The notes beneath the pieces were generated by a model. That model was given only the letters and a program-made list of their open reading frames with translations, was not told the origin of the DNA and ran no database searches. Below are positions 31,730 to 40,724 of a stretch of 64,000 nucleotides of DNA, piece after piece. The stretch comes from UBA2233 sp002347965 [NCBI: Nitrospirae bacterium UBA2233]. GTDB lineage: Bacteria; UBA2233. A program made the translations under genes and the position numbers. The first letter of the stretch is position 1; the number at the start of each line of letters is the position of its first letter. Location of the stretch: the NCBI GenBank assembly GCA_002347965.1, contig DDYN01000031.1, positions 52,699 to 116,698 of the forward strand, given 5' to 3'.

Positions 31730-32983
31730 TCAGAGGGTATGAATATGGGCCATAATCCAGCCTGTCTCCGCCGACGGCCCTTCAGACTGAGAACCGGCCT
31801 GCATGTCCTTAAGGATCATTCGACCCGCATCCGAAGGGAACAATGCGTACCGAAAGCCTCGTTTGTCAACGAACCTGAGCTTTGCTTTCAGCCCCTGTGG
31901 GCCCCATACCGGCATTGCAGAGGTTCCGGCATCCCACAGTTTGGTCAAAACGCGGCATAATGCGGGCTTTTCCTGCTCTCCCAACGCAATGACGGCAAGA
32001 GATGGTTTCTCAACCCCAAGGTCGGGCTTCTTTTCTTTTTGCTGGAGCCGTTCGGCTACCCTCTCTACGCCTAAAGCAAAACCAATCCCAGCCGTCGGGG
32101 GGCCACCCATCGTCTCGACCAGGCCGTCGTACCTCCCGCCGGCGACAAGCACGCTTTGTGCCCCGCCCTCTTCCGGGTAAATCTCGAACGTTGTTCGGTT
32201 GTAGTAATCAAGCCCCCGAACTATGCGAGGGTTTATGTTCACATCGACACCGAACGCACTCAGGCAGGCCTTTACCGCTTGAAAATGCTCGAGACATTCC
32301 TGGCAGAGATGCTCGAGCATCACCGGGGCTTTCTCGATCGCTTCCTTGCATACCTTGCAGTCAAACACTCGAAGCGGGTTGAGGACGATCCTCTGGCGGC
32401 AATCCTCGCACAGCATCGTACAGTTTTTTTGCAAGAAAGCCACGAGGTCTTGCTTGAACGGTTCCCTGCAAGCCTCGCACCCGATCGAATTGAGATGGAT
32501 CTCGAACTCTCCTAGCCCAAGGCTCCTTAGAGTACGGTCGGCGAGCGTAATCAGCTCGGCATCGAGGCAGGGGTCCGACACCCCCATCGCCTCCGCGCCT
32601 ACTTGGTGGAACTGACGAAGCCTCCCCTTTTGCGGCCTTTCATGCCGGAACATCGGCCCGCTGTAGCAGTACTTGCATACGGGCCTCTCTTTGTACAGGC
32701 CGTGCTCTAGGTAAGCCCTGATGAACCCCGCGGTCCCTTCTGGCCGAAGCGTTAGGCTCCTCCCGGAGGCATCCTCGAACGTATACATCTCCTTTTGGAC
32801 AATGTCGCTCGAATGCCCCACGCCCCGCAGGAACACCTCGGAGTGCTCCACGATTGGAAGCCGAATGGGCTCATAACACGCAAATTCGAGCGTCTTCCTG
32901 GCAACTGCCTCTACCCGCTCAATTCGTTCGAGAATATCACCGGTAGAGTCGTGGAAACCACGAATCGCGCTCAGCTTTGCCAT
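31730..32983 (-). CDS. hisS: Histidyl-tRNA synthetase
   Basis: The 417-residue class II synthetase has LSAIRGFHDS at the start, TLRPEGTAGFIRAYLEHGL (motif 2 region), the His-A RGLDYYNRTTFEIY, and the motif-3 part GIGFALGVERVAERL. The four Cys pairs CEAC, CEDC, CKVC and CQEC form a zinc-like insertion seen in many bacterial HisRS. I take the ATG at 32983 giving MAKLSAIRGF. The start lies 13 bases within the end of comEC. The longer reading would start inside comEC. Confidence 0.97.
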   Translation of the reverse strand: MAKLSAIRGFHDSTGDILERIERVEAVARKTLEFACYEPIRLPIVEHSEVFLRGVGHSSDIVQKEMYTFEDASGRSLTLRPEGTAGFIRAYLEHGLYKERPVCKYCYSGPMFRHERPQKGRLRQFHQVGAEAMGVSDPCLDAELITLADRTLRSLGLGEFEIHLNSIGCEACREPFKQDLVAFLQKNCTMLCEDCRQRIVLNPLRVFDCKVCKEAIEKAPVMLEHLCQECLEHFQAVKACLSAFGVDVNINPRIVRGLDYYNRTTFEIYPEEGGAQSVLVAGGRYDGLVETMGGPPTAGIGFALGVERVAERLQQKEKKPDLGVEKPSLAVIALGEQEKPALCRVLTKLWDAGTSAMPVWGPQGLKAKLRFVDKRGFRYALFPSDAGRMILKDMQAGSQSEGPSAETGWIMAHIHTL

Positions 32984-34443
32984 GCCCTTGCCCTTTTGAG
33001 CAACCATAAACTCCCCACAAGCCATCCCCCATAGAACAGGTTAAGATGGACGGGCGAGAGGTTCAAGATCAAAGAGCTCTTCTGCACCCATGCGAGCGAA
33101 TAGATGCTCCCCATCAGGCTCAAAGAGCACGAGGCAAGAATGTCGAAACACCACGCCAACAACGCGGCCATTGGCGGAAAAACGAACGAAGAAAGGCATG
33201 CGACTGCGGCGAGGGGGAATAGGACAAGCTCCGTTAGCGGGATGAACGCGAGGTTAAGGACGCTGGAACCGAGAGGGGCCTCACCAAACAGGTATGTCAG
33301 GTAAGGAGCAAGCGTCAGCGTAACGAAGAGCGACGTAAAGGAAAGTGCCAATAAATACCCCATCGGGCCGCCGGTCGGAACTCCACGAATTCTCCTTTGG
33401 ATGGCTCTCCACAGGCCTGTTGACGCTATCACGGCCCACGTGCTCATAAAGGACAGCTGGAAGCTGACTTCGGATACCACATAAGGGTTCCCCAGAACGA
33501 TGACGAAAAAAGCCAAAAAAAGCGCCTGAATAGCCCGCGATTCCGAGCCGGACATAAATCCCAGCAAAGCTATCCCGCCCATCACATACGCACGGGTCAA
33601 GCCCGCGGGGAAGCCAGCCAGAAGAAGATACGCAATACCTATCATGGCATAAGAAGCCAAAAAAAGTCTTTGAGAGCTCACGGCCCTGAGCACTCCCGGA
33701 ATTCTCGTAATGCCGCCCACAAACAGGGAGCTTAAAAGCAATACTCCCCCGATGTTCATCCCCGACACGGCCAGAAGATGCACAAGACCCGTTCCTCGGA
33801 ATTGCTCAAGGCGCAACCGGGACAGCATGCTGGTGTCCCCCCAGAGCAACCCCTCGAAAAGCCCGATGGCATCGCCTTTCATACGTGCCTGCACCGCTTC
33901 GCGTACCCCTCCACGCACGCCCCTATTCCTGATATGCAGCGCCGTGGCTTCCAAAACCGGGAGCCTTCCGGGGTTCCGTTCAGACCCTGAACGCATGAAA
34001 CCCCCAAACGAAACCCAGTCGCCCATCACGACCCTAGGAGCATTTCCTGCTACGCATACCGGAAATGGGAAGGATATTTTCGTACGGTAATAGCCATTAT
34101 CCAAAACAAGGGGGTTTAGGATAAACGCCGTAGAGGGCTTCCCGACGGTTGAAGGAGACGTCTTTGCAACCCTCCCTTCGCCCTGCCATTGCGAATATTT
34201 CAAAGAGGCAAAAAGTTGGAGCAACGACTGGTTCGCCGACCTTTCTCTAGAAGCCTCCGACCTAGCAGCCACCGCTCCAAGGAGCAAGAATGAAACGGCT
34301 ACCGCTAAGCCTACGCGTCGGCTGAAGACCCATGACAACCCGGCGAAGGTACACAGCCAAACAAAAAGAGAACTTGCTGAACCTGCCCCCTGATTCCCTA
34401 AGGCATAGCCCAGTGCAGCGTATCCGAGGAGTGGGAAGCTCAA
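32971..34443 (-). CDS. comEC: ComEC-type DNA-uptake channel protein (core only)
   Basis: The 490-residue integral membrane protein has eight or so helices. It contains the competence-domain motif GLVHLLAVSGMNIGG and the later SVLNLAFIPLTELVLFPLA segment. The N-terminal OB-like part is short and the C-terminal metallo-beta-lactamase domain of full ComEC/Rec2 is missing, as in many Gram-negative members. It would make the inner-membrane pore for ssDNA uptake; no other com or pil gene is in the window. The start is TTG at 34443, without a convincing ribosome-binding site; no upstream in-frame start exists. It overlaps hisS by 13 bases. Confidence 0.88.
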   Translation of the reverse strand: MSFPLLGYAALGYALGNQGAGSASSLFVWLCTFAGLSWVFSRRVGLAVAVSFLLLGAVAARSEASRERSANQSLLQLFASLKYSQWQGEGRVAKTSPSTVGKPSTAFILNPLVLDNGYYRTKISFPFPVCVAGNAPRVVMGDWVSFGGFMRSGSERNPGRLPVLEATALHIRNRGVRGGVREAVQARMKGDAIGLFEGLLWGDTSMLSRLRLEQFRGTGLVHLLAVSGMNIGGVLLLSSLFVGGITRIPGVLRAVSSQRLFLASYAMIGIAYLLLAGFPAGLTRAYVMGGIALLGFMSGSESRAIQALFLAFFVIVLGNPYVVSEVSFQLSFMSTWAVIASTGLWRAIQRRIRGVPTGGPMGYLLALSFTSLFVTLTLAPYLTYLFGEAPLGSSVLNLAFIPLTELVLFPLAAVACLSSFVFPPMAALLAWCFDILASCSLSLMGSIYSLAWVQKSSLILNLSPVHLNLFYGGWLVGSLWLLKRARAWQS

Positions 34444-34474
34444 GGGGTGACCGATTCAAAGCGCTACTATGCCG

Positions 34475-35038
34475 CTAGGGAATCCTGGCAACAATGCCGT
34501 TCACGATGTACACGACATAAGGCCCGTAACAATATTTCTTTGCCTTATTTTTTAGCCCTGCTTGGTCGATCACCTCCTCTTCGATTTTTGTAGGAGTACC
34601 CCATGCAAGCTTGAGCTGCTCTTCTGTCATGGCGAGGTCAATCGTTCCCTCGAGAATTTTTGCCTTTGTCGTTTCCGGCCACGGTTTTTTTGCCAGAATA
34701 TCGAGGAGTCGCTGGGGGCTCTCGCTAGATAGCTCATCGCGGATGACGAGATACCTCTGCTCGACCCAGTTTATCGCGCTACTCTCCGGCATGACGATTC
34801 CTACCCAGGGTACTCCGTCCTGCTCGACCTTTGTTGCCCTTACTCGGTACCAACTGTGGGGTGCAAGATAACCGGCTGAATGGGAGGATGCGTTGCTTTC
34901 GGAGTATACAGGCGCTCTTTGCAGGATGTAGGCAATCTGGCTGCTGCTACTTTCCAAGGCAATCGCCGGCCCGCTCGTAAGCGCTACAATTCCAAGAATT
35001 CTCCCTAGAATACCCAGCGATAACAGACGCGATATCAT
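34475..35038 (-). CDS. Secreted SH3-domain / BamE-like protein
   Basis: The 187-residue protein begins with a signal peptide (MISRLLSLGILGRILGIVALTSGPAIA, cleavage after ALA-type residues). An SH3-like segment follows (YILQRAPVYSESNASSHSAGYLAPHSWYRVRATKVE). The C-terminal part, MTEEQLKLAWGTPTKIEEEV to YGPYVVYIVNGIVARI, matches the SmpA/BamE fold pattern. I use the ATG at 35038: the promoter -10 lies at 35059-35064, and a TTG seven codons upstream falls before the likely transcript start. Likely periplasmic or outer-membrane associated; role unknown. Confidence 0.75.
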   Translation of the reverse strand: MISRLLSLGILGRILGIVALTSGPAIALESSSSQIAYILQRAPVYSESNASSHSAGYLAPHSWYRVRATKVEQDGVPWVGIVMPESSAINWVEQRYLVIRDELSSESPQRLLDILAKKPWPETTKAKILEGTIDLAMTEEQLKLAWGTPTKIEEEVIDQAGLKNKAKKYCYGPYVVYIVNGIVARIP

Positions 35039-35058
35039 CGCGCAATCACTCCATCTCA

Positions 35059-35087
35059 ATCATATTTATGCGACGACAGGCCGGCAA
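35059..35087 (-). promoter_or_regulatory. Promoter of the SH3/BamE-like gene, partly within a hairpin
   Basis: Minus strand: TTGCCG (35087-35082), 17-base spacer, TATGAT (35064-35059). The -35 is inside the inverted repeat that ends the ompA transcript, so terminator and promoter overlap. It supports the downstream ATG at 35038 with a leader of about 15 bases. Confidence 0.6.
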
Positions 35088-35112
35088 GGCGAAACACCCC
35101 TTGCCGGCCTGT
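35076..35112. terminator. 14-bp stem inverted repeat downstream of ompA
   Basis: ACAGGCCGGCAAGG (35076-35089) pairs perfectly with CCTTGCCGGCCTGT (35099-35112), loop 9. It begins 22 bases after the ompA stop and presumably ends or protects that transcript. No U-tract follows on the minus strand. A T-rich stretch follows on the plus strand. Confidence 0.75.
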
Positions 35113-35134
35113 GTTGTTTGGTCTTTATGGTCGC

Positions 35135-36814
35135 TTAAAAGGCCTCATCCATCGGAAGCTCTTCTGGAGCCTCTTCTTGAGAAGGAGCCTCCTCGAGCAT
35201 TTGCTCTTCTTCTGAAGGGATGCTCTCTTCGATGACTTCCTCTTGAACGGGCTCAGCGCCCATCACTTCGAATTCAACCCTTCGGTTGACCGCCCTCGCC
35301 CAAGGCTGCTTCATATCGACGAGCGGTTTGGACTCTCCGTAGCTTACGATGTCGCCGATCTGCTCGGTAGAGACACCAAGCTTGATAAGCTCCTTCCGAA
35401 TCGTTTCGGCTCGCCTCCTCGCAAGGTTCAGGTTGTACTGCTCGCTGCCGATGTAATCGGCGTGGCCGGCAATGACCACCTTGACGTTTTGGGATTCCTT
35501 GAGCTTCTGGGCGATAAGATAGGTCTTTCCTTTCCCCAAATTTGTCAGGGTTGATTTATCAAATTCGAAGTTGATGTCCGAAAACACCAGCCTCTCCACC
35601 CGAACAACCTTGGGTACCTCTTTGACGACAACCTTCTCGACGGGCACCTCCACCACGCGCTCTTTCATCGGCTTCGGCGGGGTAGGACCAGACCACGTAA
35701 AACCTACGACTCCTCTGTAGTCGTCCACGCTGTGCGATAGGCCGAAGTCTACGCCGCCTGTCAGCATGAAGCCACGACCAAGGTGGTAGCGGGCCGACGC
35801 GAGGATTGCCTGAGGCCTGTCGTTATAGTAGCGGTACTGCACGCCGTCTGGCATGGTCACGTCTCTGTCGCCGCCCCGGATGCGCGATTCCTGCCCGCGG
35901 TACTCGACCATGAGCATGAGGTCTTCAAGAGGGGCAACGCCTGCCCCCACTTCATACGCGAAGGTCGTGTTGTTCCAGTTGTTGTTCGCGTAGTTGGAAG
36001 GAGCCTGGTTGAAGTTGGCACCAAGCGCGGTCGTTAAGATAAACCATTCTTTCTCGTAGGTAAAAACGCCGCGCACGCCGTAGGTATCTTCACCCGTGAA
36101 CCCGGGCACTTCCTCGGGGCCGGTGCCGAACTGCGAAAACCCAACGACGGCCACGCCGACAGGGAACTTCCTCGGGTCAAGAAGCTTAAACTTGGCCGTC
36201 AGACGGTAGTCGCCCTGGTCGTCCTTATGGCGCTCGCCTTCCCACGGGTAGCCTTGGCGAACCTTGTATTCCCCTTCGTACCACACGTACGGGAAAGACC
36301 CCGATACCTCGATGTAATCGGTAATGCCCACCCCGACGACGGGCTGAAGGTAGTAAACCTTGTTGTTCTTCCGAATCGTGTCGTTGTCGTCCATGAAAAA
36401 GTTCCCGTACACGCCGACATGGAACTTTAGGTTGCCGATCGTGTTTGCAGTCGGCGTCATGGTCAAACCGGTTGTACCGAAGAAGTTCGGCGCCTTGACG
36501 AAACGGTAGTAAGGCTGCTCCTCGGTCGTCACTTCAGGCTGGGTCGGCGCCTGAGCGACTTCTTCTTCTTCTACGGTCTCAGCTTCCGGCGCTTCTACCG
36601 TCTCGGCCGGAATTTCTACCTCCGCCGCCCCCGTTTCGGGCAACAAGAGCTCTTCTTCGTCAATACCCTCTTCGGGCAAGGCCTGCTCCTCGGAGGGGCC
36701 CACTTCTTCGTAAAGCACCTCGTCTTCTTCCTGCGCAAACGAGGTTGCGTAGGGGGTAGTCCCACCCGCCAGCACAACTCCCGCCGCAAGCGCGAGAATC
36801 CGTAACCTCTTCAT
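35135..36814 (-). CDS. OmpA-family outer-membrane protein with acidic linkers
   Basis: The 559-residue protein has a signal peptide MKRLRILALAAGVVLAGG and an acidic Pro/Glu-rich segment (about residues 25-100). A barrel-like region follows (about residues 110-370), with repeated aromatic strands and Gly-Asn turns. The C-terminal OmpA peptidoglycan-binding domain has VIAGHADYIGSEQYNLNLARRRAETIRKEL and NRRVEFEV. An acidic tail (VQEEVIEESIPSEEEQMLEEAP...) ends the protein. It anchors the outer membrane to the wall. The ATG at 36814 has a GGGGG ribosome-binding site. It follows the TSP3-repeat gene, and the two are probably co-transcribed. Confidence 0.9.
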   Translation of the reverse strand: MKRLRILALAAGVVLAGGTTPYATSFAQEEDEVLYEEVGPSEEQALPEEGIDEEELLLPETGAAEVEIPAETVEAPEAETVEEEEVAQAPTQPEVTTEEQPYYRFVKAPNFFGTTGLTMTPTANTIGNLKFHVGVYGNFFMDDNDTIRKNNKVYYLQPVVGVGITDYIEVSGSFPYVWYEGEYKVRQGYPWEGERHKDDQGDYRLTAKFKLLDPRKFPVGVAVVGFSQFGTGPEEVPGFTGEDTYGVRGVFTYEKEWFILTTALGANFNQAPSNYANNNWNNTTFAYEVGAGVAPLEDLMLMVEYRGQESRIRGGDRDVTMPDGVQYRYYNDRPQAILASARYHLGRGFMLTGGVDFGLSHSVDDYRGVVGFTWSGPTPPKPMKERVVEVPVEKVVVKEVPKVVRVERLVFSDINFEFDKSTLTNLGKGKTYLIAQKLKESQNVKVVIAGHADYIGSEQYNLNLARRRAETIRKELIKLGVSTEQIGDIVSYGESKPLVDMKQPWARAVNRRVEFEVMGAEPVQEEVIEESIPSEEEQMLEEAPSQEEAPEELPMDEAF

Positions 36815-36864
36815 CGTTGATCCCCCAAACTCTCCGTTGATAGACATTCTTAACCTTTAATACC

Positions 36865-36890
36865 CCGGGAAGGGGAGTTCCCCTTCCCGG
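36865..36890. repeat. 11-bp stem hairpin between the TSP3 and ompA genes
   Basis: CCGGGAAGGGG and CCCCTTCCCGG are perfectly paired around AGTT. On the minus strand, the direction of the genes, no U-tract follows. On the plus strand TTTCTTTGTT does follow. It may be a processing or stability element within the TSP3-ompA transcript, or a stop for antisense transcription. Confidence 0.7.
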
Positions 36891-36908
36891 TTTCTTTGTT
36901 GCCAGGGT

Positions 36909-38696
36909 TTAGAACGGCGGATACGGCCGCCAGTAATCAAGGCACAGGCCATCCGTGGGGTCGTTTGGATTCGTCCCCATGATGAACTCCGTCAAGTTCG
37001 AGCAGCCGTCATTGTCTAGATCCTGGTTGCGGTCGTTGACTGTCCGGTCTAGCCCGTTATCCGCTTCCCATGCGTCCGGGATGCCGTCATTATCGGCATC
37101 GGCCCAGAAGTCCACGCAGCCTTGAGCGTCCGCAAGCGGATGGCCAGGCAGAAGCGTCAAGCCCTCGGGGCATGCAATCGGCACGCAGGCATTCCCTTCT
37201 TGAGTCGTCCCAGGACCACACTCGATTTGAGGCGCAGGAGGTACTTCGGCTCCAGGAGGTACTTCCGTAGCCACGCACGTATCACCCAGACCGTCTCCGT
37301 CCGTATCCTGAAGCTCAGTCCCGGGGCCGCACACAACCGGTGTACCGGGTACAGGGATGGGCACGCACGCACCCGTGGCCGGGTCGAAGAGCTGGCCCTC
37401 GGGGCAAGCAACCGTGCCAGGCGGAACGATGGCCGAGATCACCTCGGGCGGACAGGCCCTTGTCGTGTCGCTATCATCGCTCCTGTCGCAGGGGTTGCGC
37501 TCGAGCTTGCCTTGAGGCGCGGCTGGCGGCTGAGCCGCAGCGCCCGGGGAAGCCGATGCCGAAGGCGATGTGAGGCTCTCGGAGGCAGATTGCGTAGAGG
37601 ACGAGGCGCTTTGAGGAGCGGACGCGAGGCTTTGCGAAGCACTCTGAACGCTGTTCATGGGAGAAGCCAGGCTATCCGAGAGGCTCTGAGAGACGTTTTG
37701 CGTCTTGAACGTCTTCAGGCTGCCCGAAACGCTCTGCGAGGCGTTAAAGGGGCTTCCCGCCACGTTTCCCGACAAGTTTGCGGGCGATGTCACGGCCGAC
37801 TGGGATACGGCCGAAGGCGATGTGCTCACCGAAGCGCTCGGTTGACCCGAAACGGGTACACTGCCGACGGTGGAGTTTACCGACTGCTGGGCGATTGCCG
37901 AAGGAGAGGTCGAGGCCGTCGCCGAAGAGGTAAACGGCGAGCCCGCTAGGTTCGCGCTCGACCCGAACAACCCGGGTCCTCTTTGAGGTGCAGCGGCAGG
38001 AACTGCCGGCATTTCTACGAAGCACGCACCCATGGGCTGGGCCCTGTTTACGGCAAGCGTCTGGTTGTAGCTAGGATCGTCCATGTTGTCCACACGGCCG
38101 TTGGCGTTACAGTCTTCAAGGCCATCCACCACGCCGCCGCCGTCAGAGTCGGCGTTTCGCGGGTTTGTCGTGCATGTTGGGTCCAAATCGGGCTGGAACT
38201 TGTTGAAGTCCGTCCCTTTGATCCCCTCCTTAACGGCCGACATCGCCTGCATAACCATCTCGCAGGTAAGCCCAATCTCGGTGCCGTCTTGGATGCCGTC
38301 GTTGTCCGTGTCGGCAGACAGCGGGTTCAGAAGCCACTGGAGCTCGCGGCCGTCCCAAATGCCGTCGTCGTCGGTGTCGACATCCAGAGGGTTCGTCCCT
38401 AGGCGTAGCTCATCGCCGTTTAGGATTCCGTCGCCGTCCGAGTCTACGTTGGGGTCGAGCTGAGCATCTGGCCCACCAGCGCCCGACCTTCCAGAGGAAA
38501 GAGAGTTGCTCACCGACTGGAACGGCGCACTTGCGATGTTTGAAGCCGATTGCAACGAGTTGCTTGCGGACGAAAAGGGCGATGTGAGCAGATCGCTCGC
38601 CCTTCCACCCACCGCAAGCCCCCCCGTCAGCACGGCGATACCCGCCACGGCCAACGGAAGGCGCAGTAAGGGAAATCTTCCCTTCCTCCACTTCAT
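36909..38696 (-). CDS. Secreted thrombospondin-type-3 repeat protein with Ser/Ala-rich repeats
   Basis: The 595-residue protein begins with a signal peptide (MKWRKGRFPLLRLPLAVAGIAVLTGG). Calcium-binding TSP3 repeats follow: DSDGDGILNGDELRLGTNP, DTDDDGIWDGRELQ, DTDNDGIQDGTEIG and further copies near residues 100-220. The middle region is Ser/Ala/Pro-rich and low in complexity, with many S-x-S-L-x-S motifs (such as NSVQSASQSLASA). At the C-terminus the last TSP3 copies (DADNDGIPDAWEADNGLD, DLDNDGCSNL) appear again, with several Cys pairs in between. It may extend from the cell surface. It is probably co-expressed with the OmpA protein downstream. Confidence 0.88.
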   Translation of the reverse strand: MKWRKGRFPLLRLPLAVAGIAVLTGGLAVGGRASDLLTSPFSSASNSLQSASNIASAPFQSVSNSLSSGRSGAGGPDAQLDPNVDSDGDGILNGDELRLGTNPLDVDTDDDGIWDGRELQWLLNPLSADTDNDGIQDGTEIGLTCEMVMQAMSAVKEGIKGTDFNKFQPDLDPTCTTNPRNADSDGGGVVDGLEDCNANGRVDNMDDPSYNQTLAVNRAQPMGACFVEMPAVPAAAPQRGPGLFGSSANLAGSPFTSSATASTSPSAIAQQSVNSTVGSVPVSGQPSASVSTSPSAVSQSAVTSPANLSGNVAGSPFNASQSVSGSLKTFKTQNVSQSLSDSLASPMNSVQSASQSLASAPQSASSSTQSASESLTSPSASASPGAAAQPPAAPQGKLERNPCDRSDDSDTTRACPPEVISAIVPPGTVACPEGQLFDPATGACVPIPVPGTPVVCGPGTELQDTDGDGLGDTCVATEVPPGAEVPPAPQIECGPGTTQEGNACVPIACPEGLTLLPGHPLADAQGCVDFWADADNDGIPDAWEADNGLDRTVNDRNQDLDNDGCSNLTEFIMGTNPNDPTDGLCLDYWRPYPPF

Positions 38697-38769
38697 GGAC
38701 TCTTCCCTCCCTTTAGCGTTATTCAACAGATGAAACCAAAACCCAAGAAGGAACGCACGCAACCCATTT

Positions 38770-38783
38770 GCCTTTCGAAAGGC
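38770..38783 (-). promoter_or_regulatory. 14-bp palindrome in the TSP3 leader
   Basis: GCCTTTCGAAAGGC is a perfect palindrome about 17 bases downstream of the -10 of the TSP3 promoter. It could be a repressor site or a leader hairpin. No known regulator is identifiable. Confidence 0.45.
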
Positions 38784-38799
38784 CAATTTTGCTGTCGTT

Positions 38800-38828
38800 A
38801 TTCTAATCAATGGAAAGAGGGTTGTCAA
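38800..38828 (-). promoter_or_regulatory. Strong sigma-70 promoter of the TSP3-ompA operon
   Basis: Minus strand: TTGACA (38828-38823), 17-base spacer, TAGAAT (38805-38800). It starts a leader of about 95 bases before the ATG at 38696, preceded by an AGGGAGGG ribosome-binding site. Confidence 0.85.
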
Positions 38829-38830
38829 CC

Positions 38831-38853
38831 AAAAAAACGGCTTGTAGCAAGCC
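38831..38853 (-). terminator. Rho-independent terminator of uvrC
   Basis: GGCTTG CTA CAAGCC on the minus strand is followed by G and a T7 run. It lies about 27 bases after the uvrC stop codon and just before the TSP3 promoter. This is the only clear one-direction terminator of the canonical type in the window. Confidence 0.9.
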
Positions 38854-38879
38854 TAACACATGCTAGAAAGCTGTCAAGA

Positions 38880-40724
38880 TCAGGAAAAGGCCTCCTGAAG
38901 AGCCCTTTTTAGGCTTATCGCCCTTTTCGGGGTTGCATGGATTGCATCCGCCAAGTCTTCATAGGAGGCATCAAGCAGGCTTCTTGGGGTCGCAAATCTC
39001 ATCAAAAGGCGCTTTTTGGTCAGCCTACCAACCCCTTTGACGTTGTCCAGCCAGGAAGCAAGGGCGCGCTTTTGCCTGCGCTTCCTGTGGAACGTCACGG
39101 CAAAACGGTGCGCCTCGTTCCTTAGGCGCTTGAGTAGCTTGAGCGCGGGGGCATACTCAGGCAGGACCAATGGCGTGTCCTCCATCGGCAGGATAACCCT
39201 CTCGTAATCCAAGCTAGAGTGCTTTTTGGCGATCCCGATCGTCGGGACCGCTCCATACCCCTGCTCGTTTAGCGCCTCTTTGGCCGACGAAAGCTGCCCG
39301 CGACCTCCGTCCACGACGATTAAGTCCGGGGAAAGCCCAACCTTCGAAAGCTCCAGCAACCCCCGGCCTACGGCCTCTTTAATCGAGAGGAAATCGTTGG
39401 GGCCGCCCTTAACGGATCGAACGATAAAATGGCGGTAATGCGGCTTGCTCGGTCTCCCCCCCCTAAAAACCACCATGGAAGCCACAATGTCCTGGCCCAA
39501 GAGGTTGGAAACATCGAACCCGGCGATGGTCTCCAGAGAGCCCGGGAGCTTGAGTGCCATCCGCAAGTCAAGAATTTCCCTTTCGGCCTCGAGCGCGTCG
39601 TCTAGGCGCTCAAGGAGCCGTTGACGGGCGTTCTGCTCGGCCTGGCCCATTAAGGCGAGCACGTCGGGAACAGCCTTTGGAGACGTCAAGATCTTTACGT
39701 CAAGCCCGGCCCGTTGGGAAAGCAGCTCTTTGAGCGCCTCTTTTCCTTCAGGCAAGAACGGCACGTAGAGCACGCCGGGGATATTCGAGCCTTCTTGGTA
39801 TGCATCCGCGAGCAAGCGGGTGAGCGTCTCTTTGGGGTGTACGTCCAAACCCTGGCCGTGGTAGGCCAGGCCGCCTTCAAGCCGGCCTTCGCGAAGGCAT
39901 AAGCGGTAGGCCGTAGCTAGCCTGCCTTGCTGGGCTAGCGCCCAAACGTCCGCGCTACTTAGCCCCCGGTAGACAACGACGTGCTGCGCCTGAACGGCCT
40001 GCTCGAGCATTTTTAGCCTGTCTCGGAGCTGGGCCGCCTTCTCGAACTCGCACCTCTCGGCATGGCGCTCTATCTGATCTTTGAACAAAGGCTTTAGCTC
40101 GCCAAGCCGGCCCCGAAGCGCCGACACAATCCCTTTGAGCAGGCGCGCATAGGCATCCTGGTCGATCAGCCCCACACAAGGAGCACTGCATAGCCCAAGC
40201 CCATGCTTGAGGCATGGCCTGACCCGGTTCCGGAACTCAGCATCCGAGCATGTCCTTACGGGAAAGACGGGCTCCAAAAGGTGCAAGAGGTCCCGGATCG
40301 CTCCGCCAGATGGGTAGGGCCCGAGGATTAGCTGGTCTTTTTTAGTTTTTGGGCGCCTCTGAATGCAGGGCCTAGGGAAGGGGTGCGAAAGGTCGATGAC
40401 GAGGCTAATGTAGGTTTTGTCGTCCCTAAAGCGGATGTTGTAGCGCGGCCTGAAGCGTTTGATAAGCTCGTCTTCTAAAAGCAGCGCCTCCTTCTCGTTC
40501 CCCGTAAGAACCCAATCGATCCCCCGGGCCTTGGAAAGCAAAAACCCAACCTGAGAGCGGGCGTCTTTTTGGGTTAGGTAGCTCCTTACCCGTCTTTGCA
40601 GGTTTTTGGCCTTGCCAACGTACAGGACTTGGCCGTCCTGATCGAGAAATTTGTACACCCCAGGACCGGAAGGAAGGCCTTTCCAGGCTCTAAAAAGCTC
40701 TGGATAGGCTTTTGCCTCAAGCAT
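38880..40724 (-). CDS. uvrC: Excinuclease ABC subunit C
   Basis: The 614-residue protein makes both incisions in nucleotide excision repair. In order it has a GIY-YIG nuclease at the N-terminus ([25 protein letters not shown]), a UVR helical motif ([23 protein letters not shown]), the RNase-H-like nuclease with [20 protein letters not shown] and [15 protein letters not shown], and a C-terminal helix-hairpin-helix pair ending [19 protein letters not shown]. It overlaps uvrB by eight bases and ends the carD-ispD-ispF-cysS-uvrB-uvrC run. Confidence 0.98.
   Translation of the reverse strand: MLEAKAYPELFRAWKGLPSGPGVYKFLDQDGQVLYVGKAKNLQRRVRSYLTQKDARSQVGFLLSKARGIDWVLTGNEKEALLLEDELIKRFRPRYNIRFRDDKTYISLVIDLSHPFPRPCIQRRPKTKKDQLILGPYPSGGAIRDLLHLLEPVFPVRTCSDAEFRNRVRPCLKHGLGLCSAPCVGLIDQDAYARLLKGIVSALRGRLGELKPLFKDQIERHAERCEFEKAAQLRDRLKMLEQAVQAQHVVVYRGLSSADVWALAQQGRLATAYRLCLREGRLEGGLAYHGQGLDVHPKETLTRLLADAYQEGSNIPGVLYVPFLPEGKEALKELLSQRAGLDVKILTSPKAVPDVLALMGQAEQNARQRLLERLDDALEAEREILDLRMALKLPGSLETIAGFDVSNLLGQDIVASMVVFRGGRPSKPHYRHFIVRSVKGGPNDFLSIKEAVGRGLLELSKVGLSPDLIVVDGGRGQLSSAKEALNEQGYGAVPTIGIAKKHSSLDYERVILPMEDTPLVLPEYAPALKLLKRLRNEAHRFAVTFHRKRRQKRALASWLDNVKGVGRLTKKRLLMRFATPRSLLDASYEDLADAIHATPKRAISLKRALQEAFS

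Noticed and set aside
37122-37949. 275-codon Arg-rich plus-strand frame opposite the TSP3 gene
   Set aside because: It is a shadow of the repetitive Ser/Ala-rich coding sequence. The biased composition explains the long frame.
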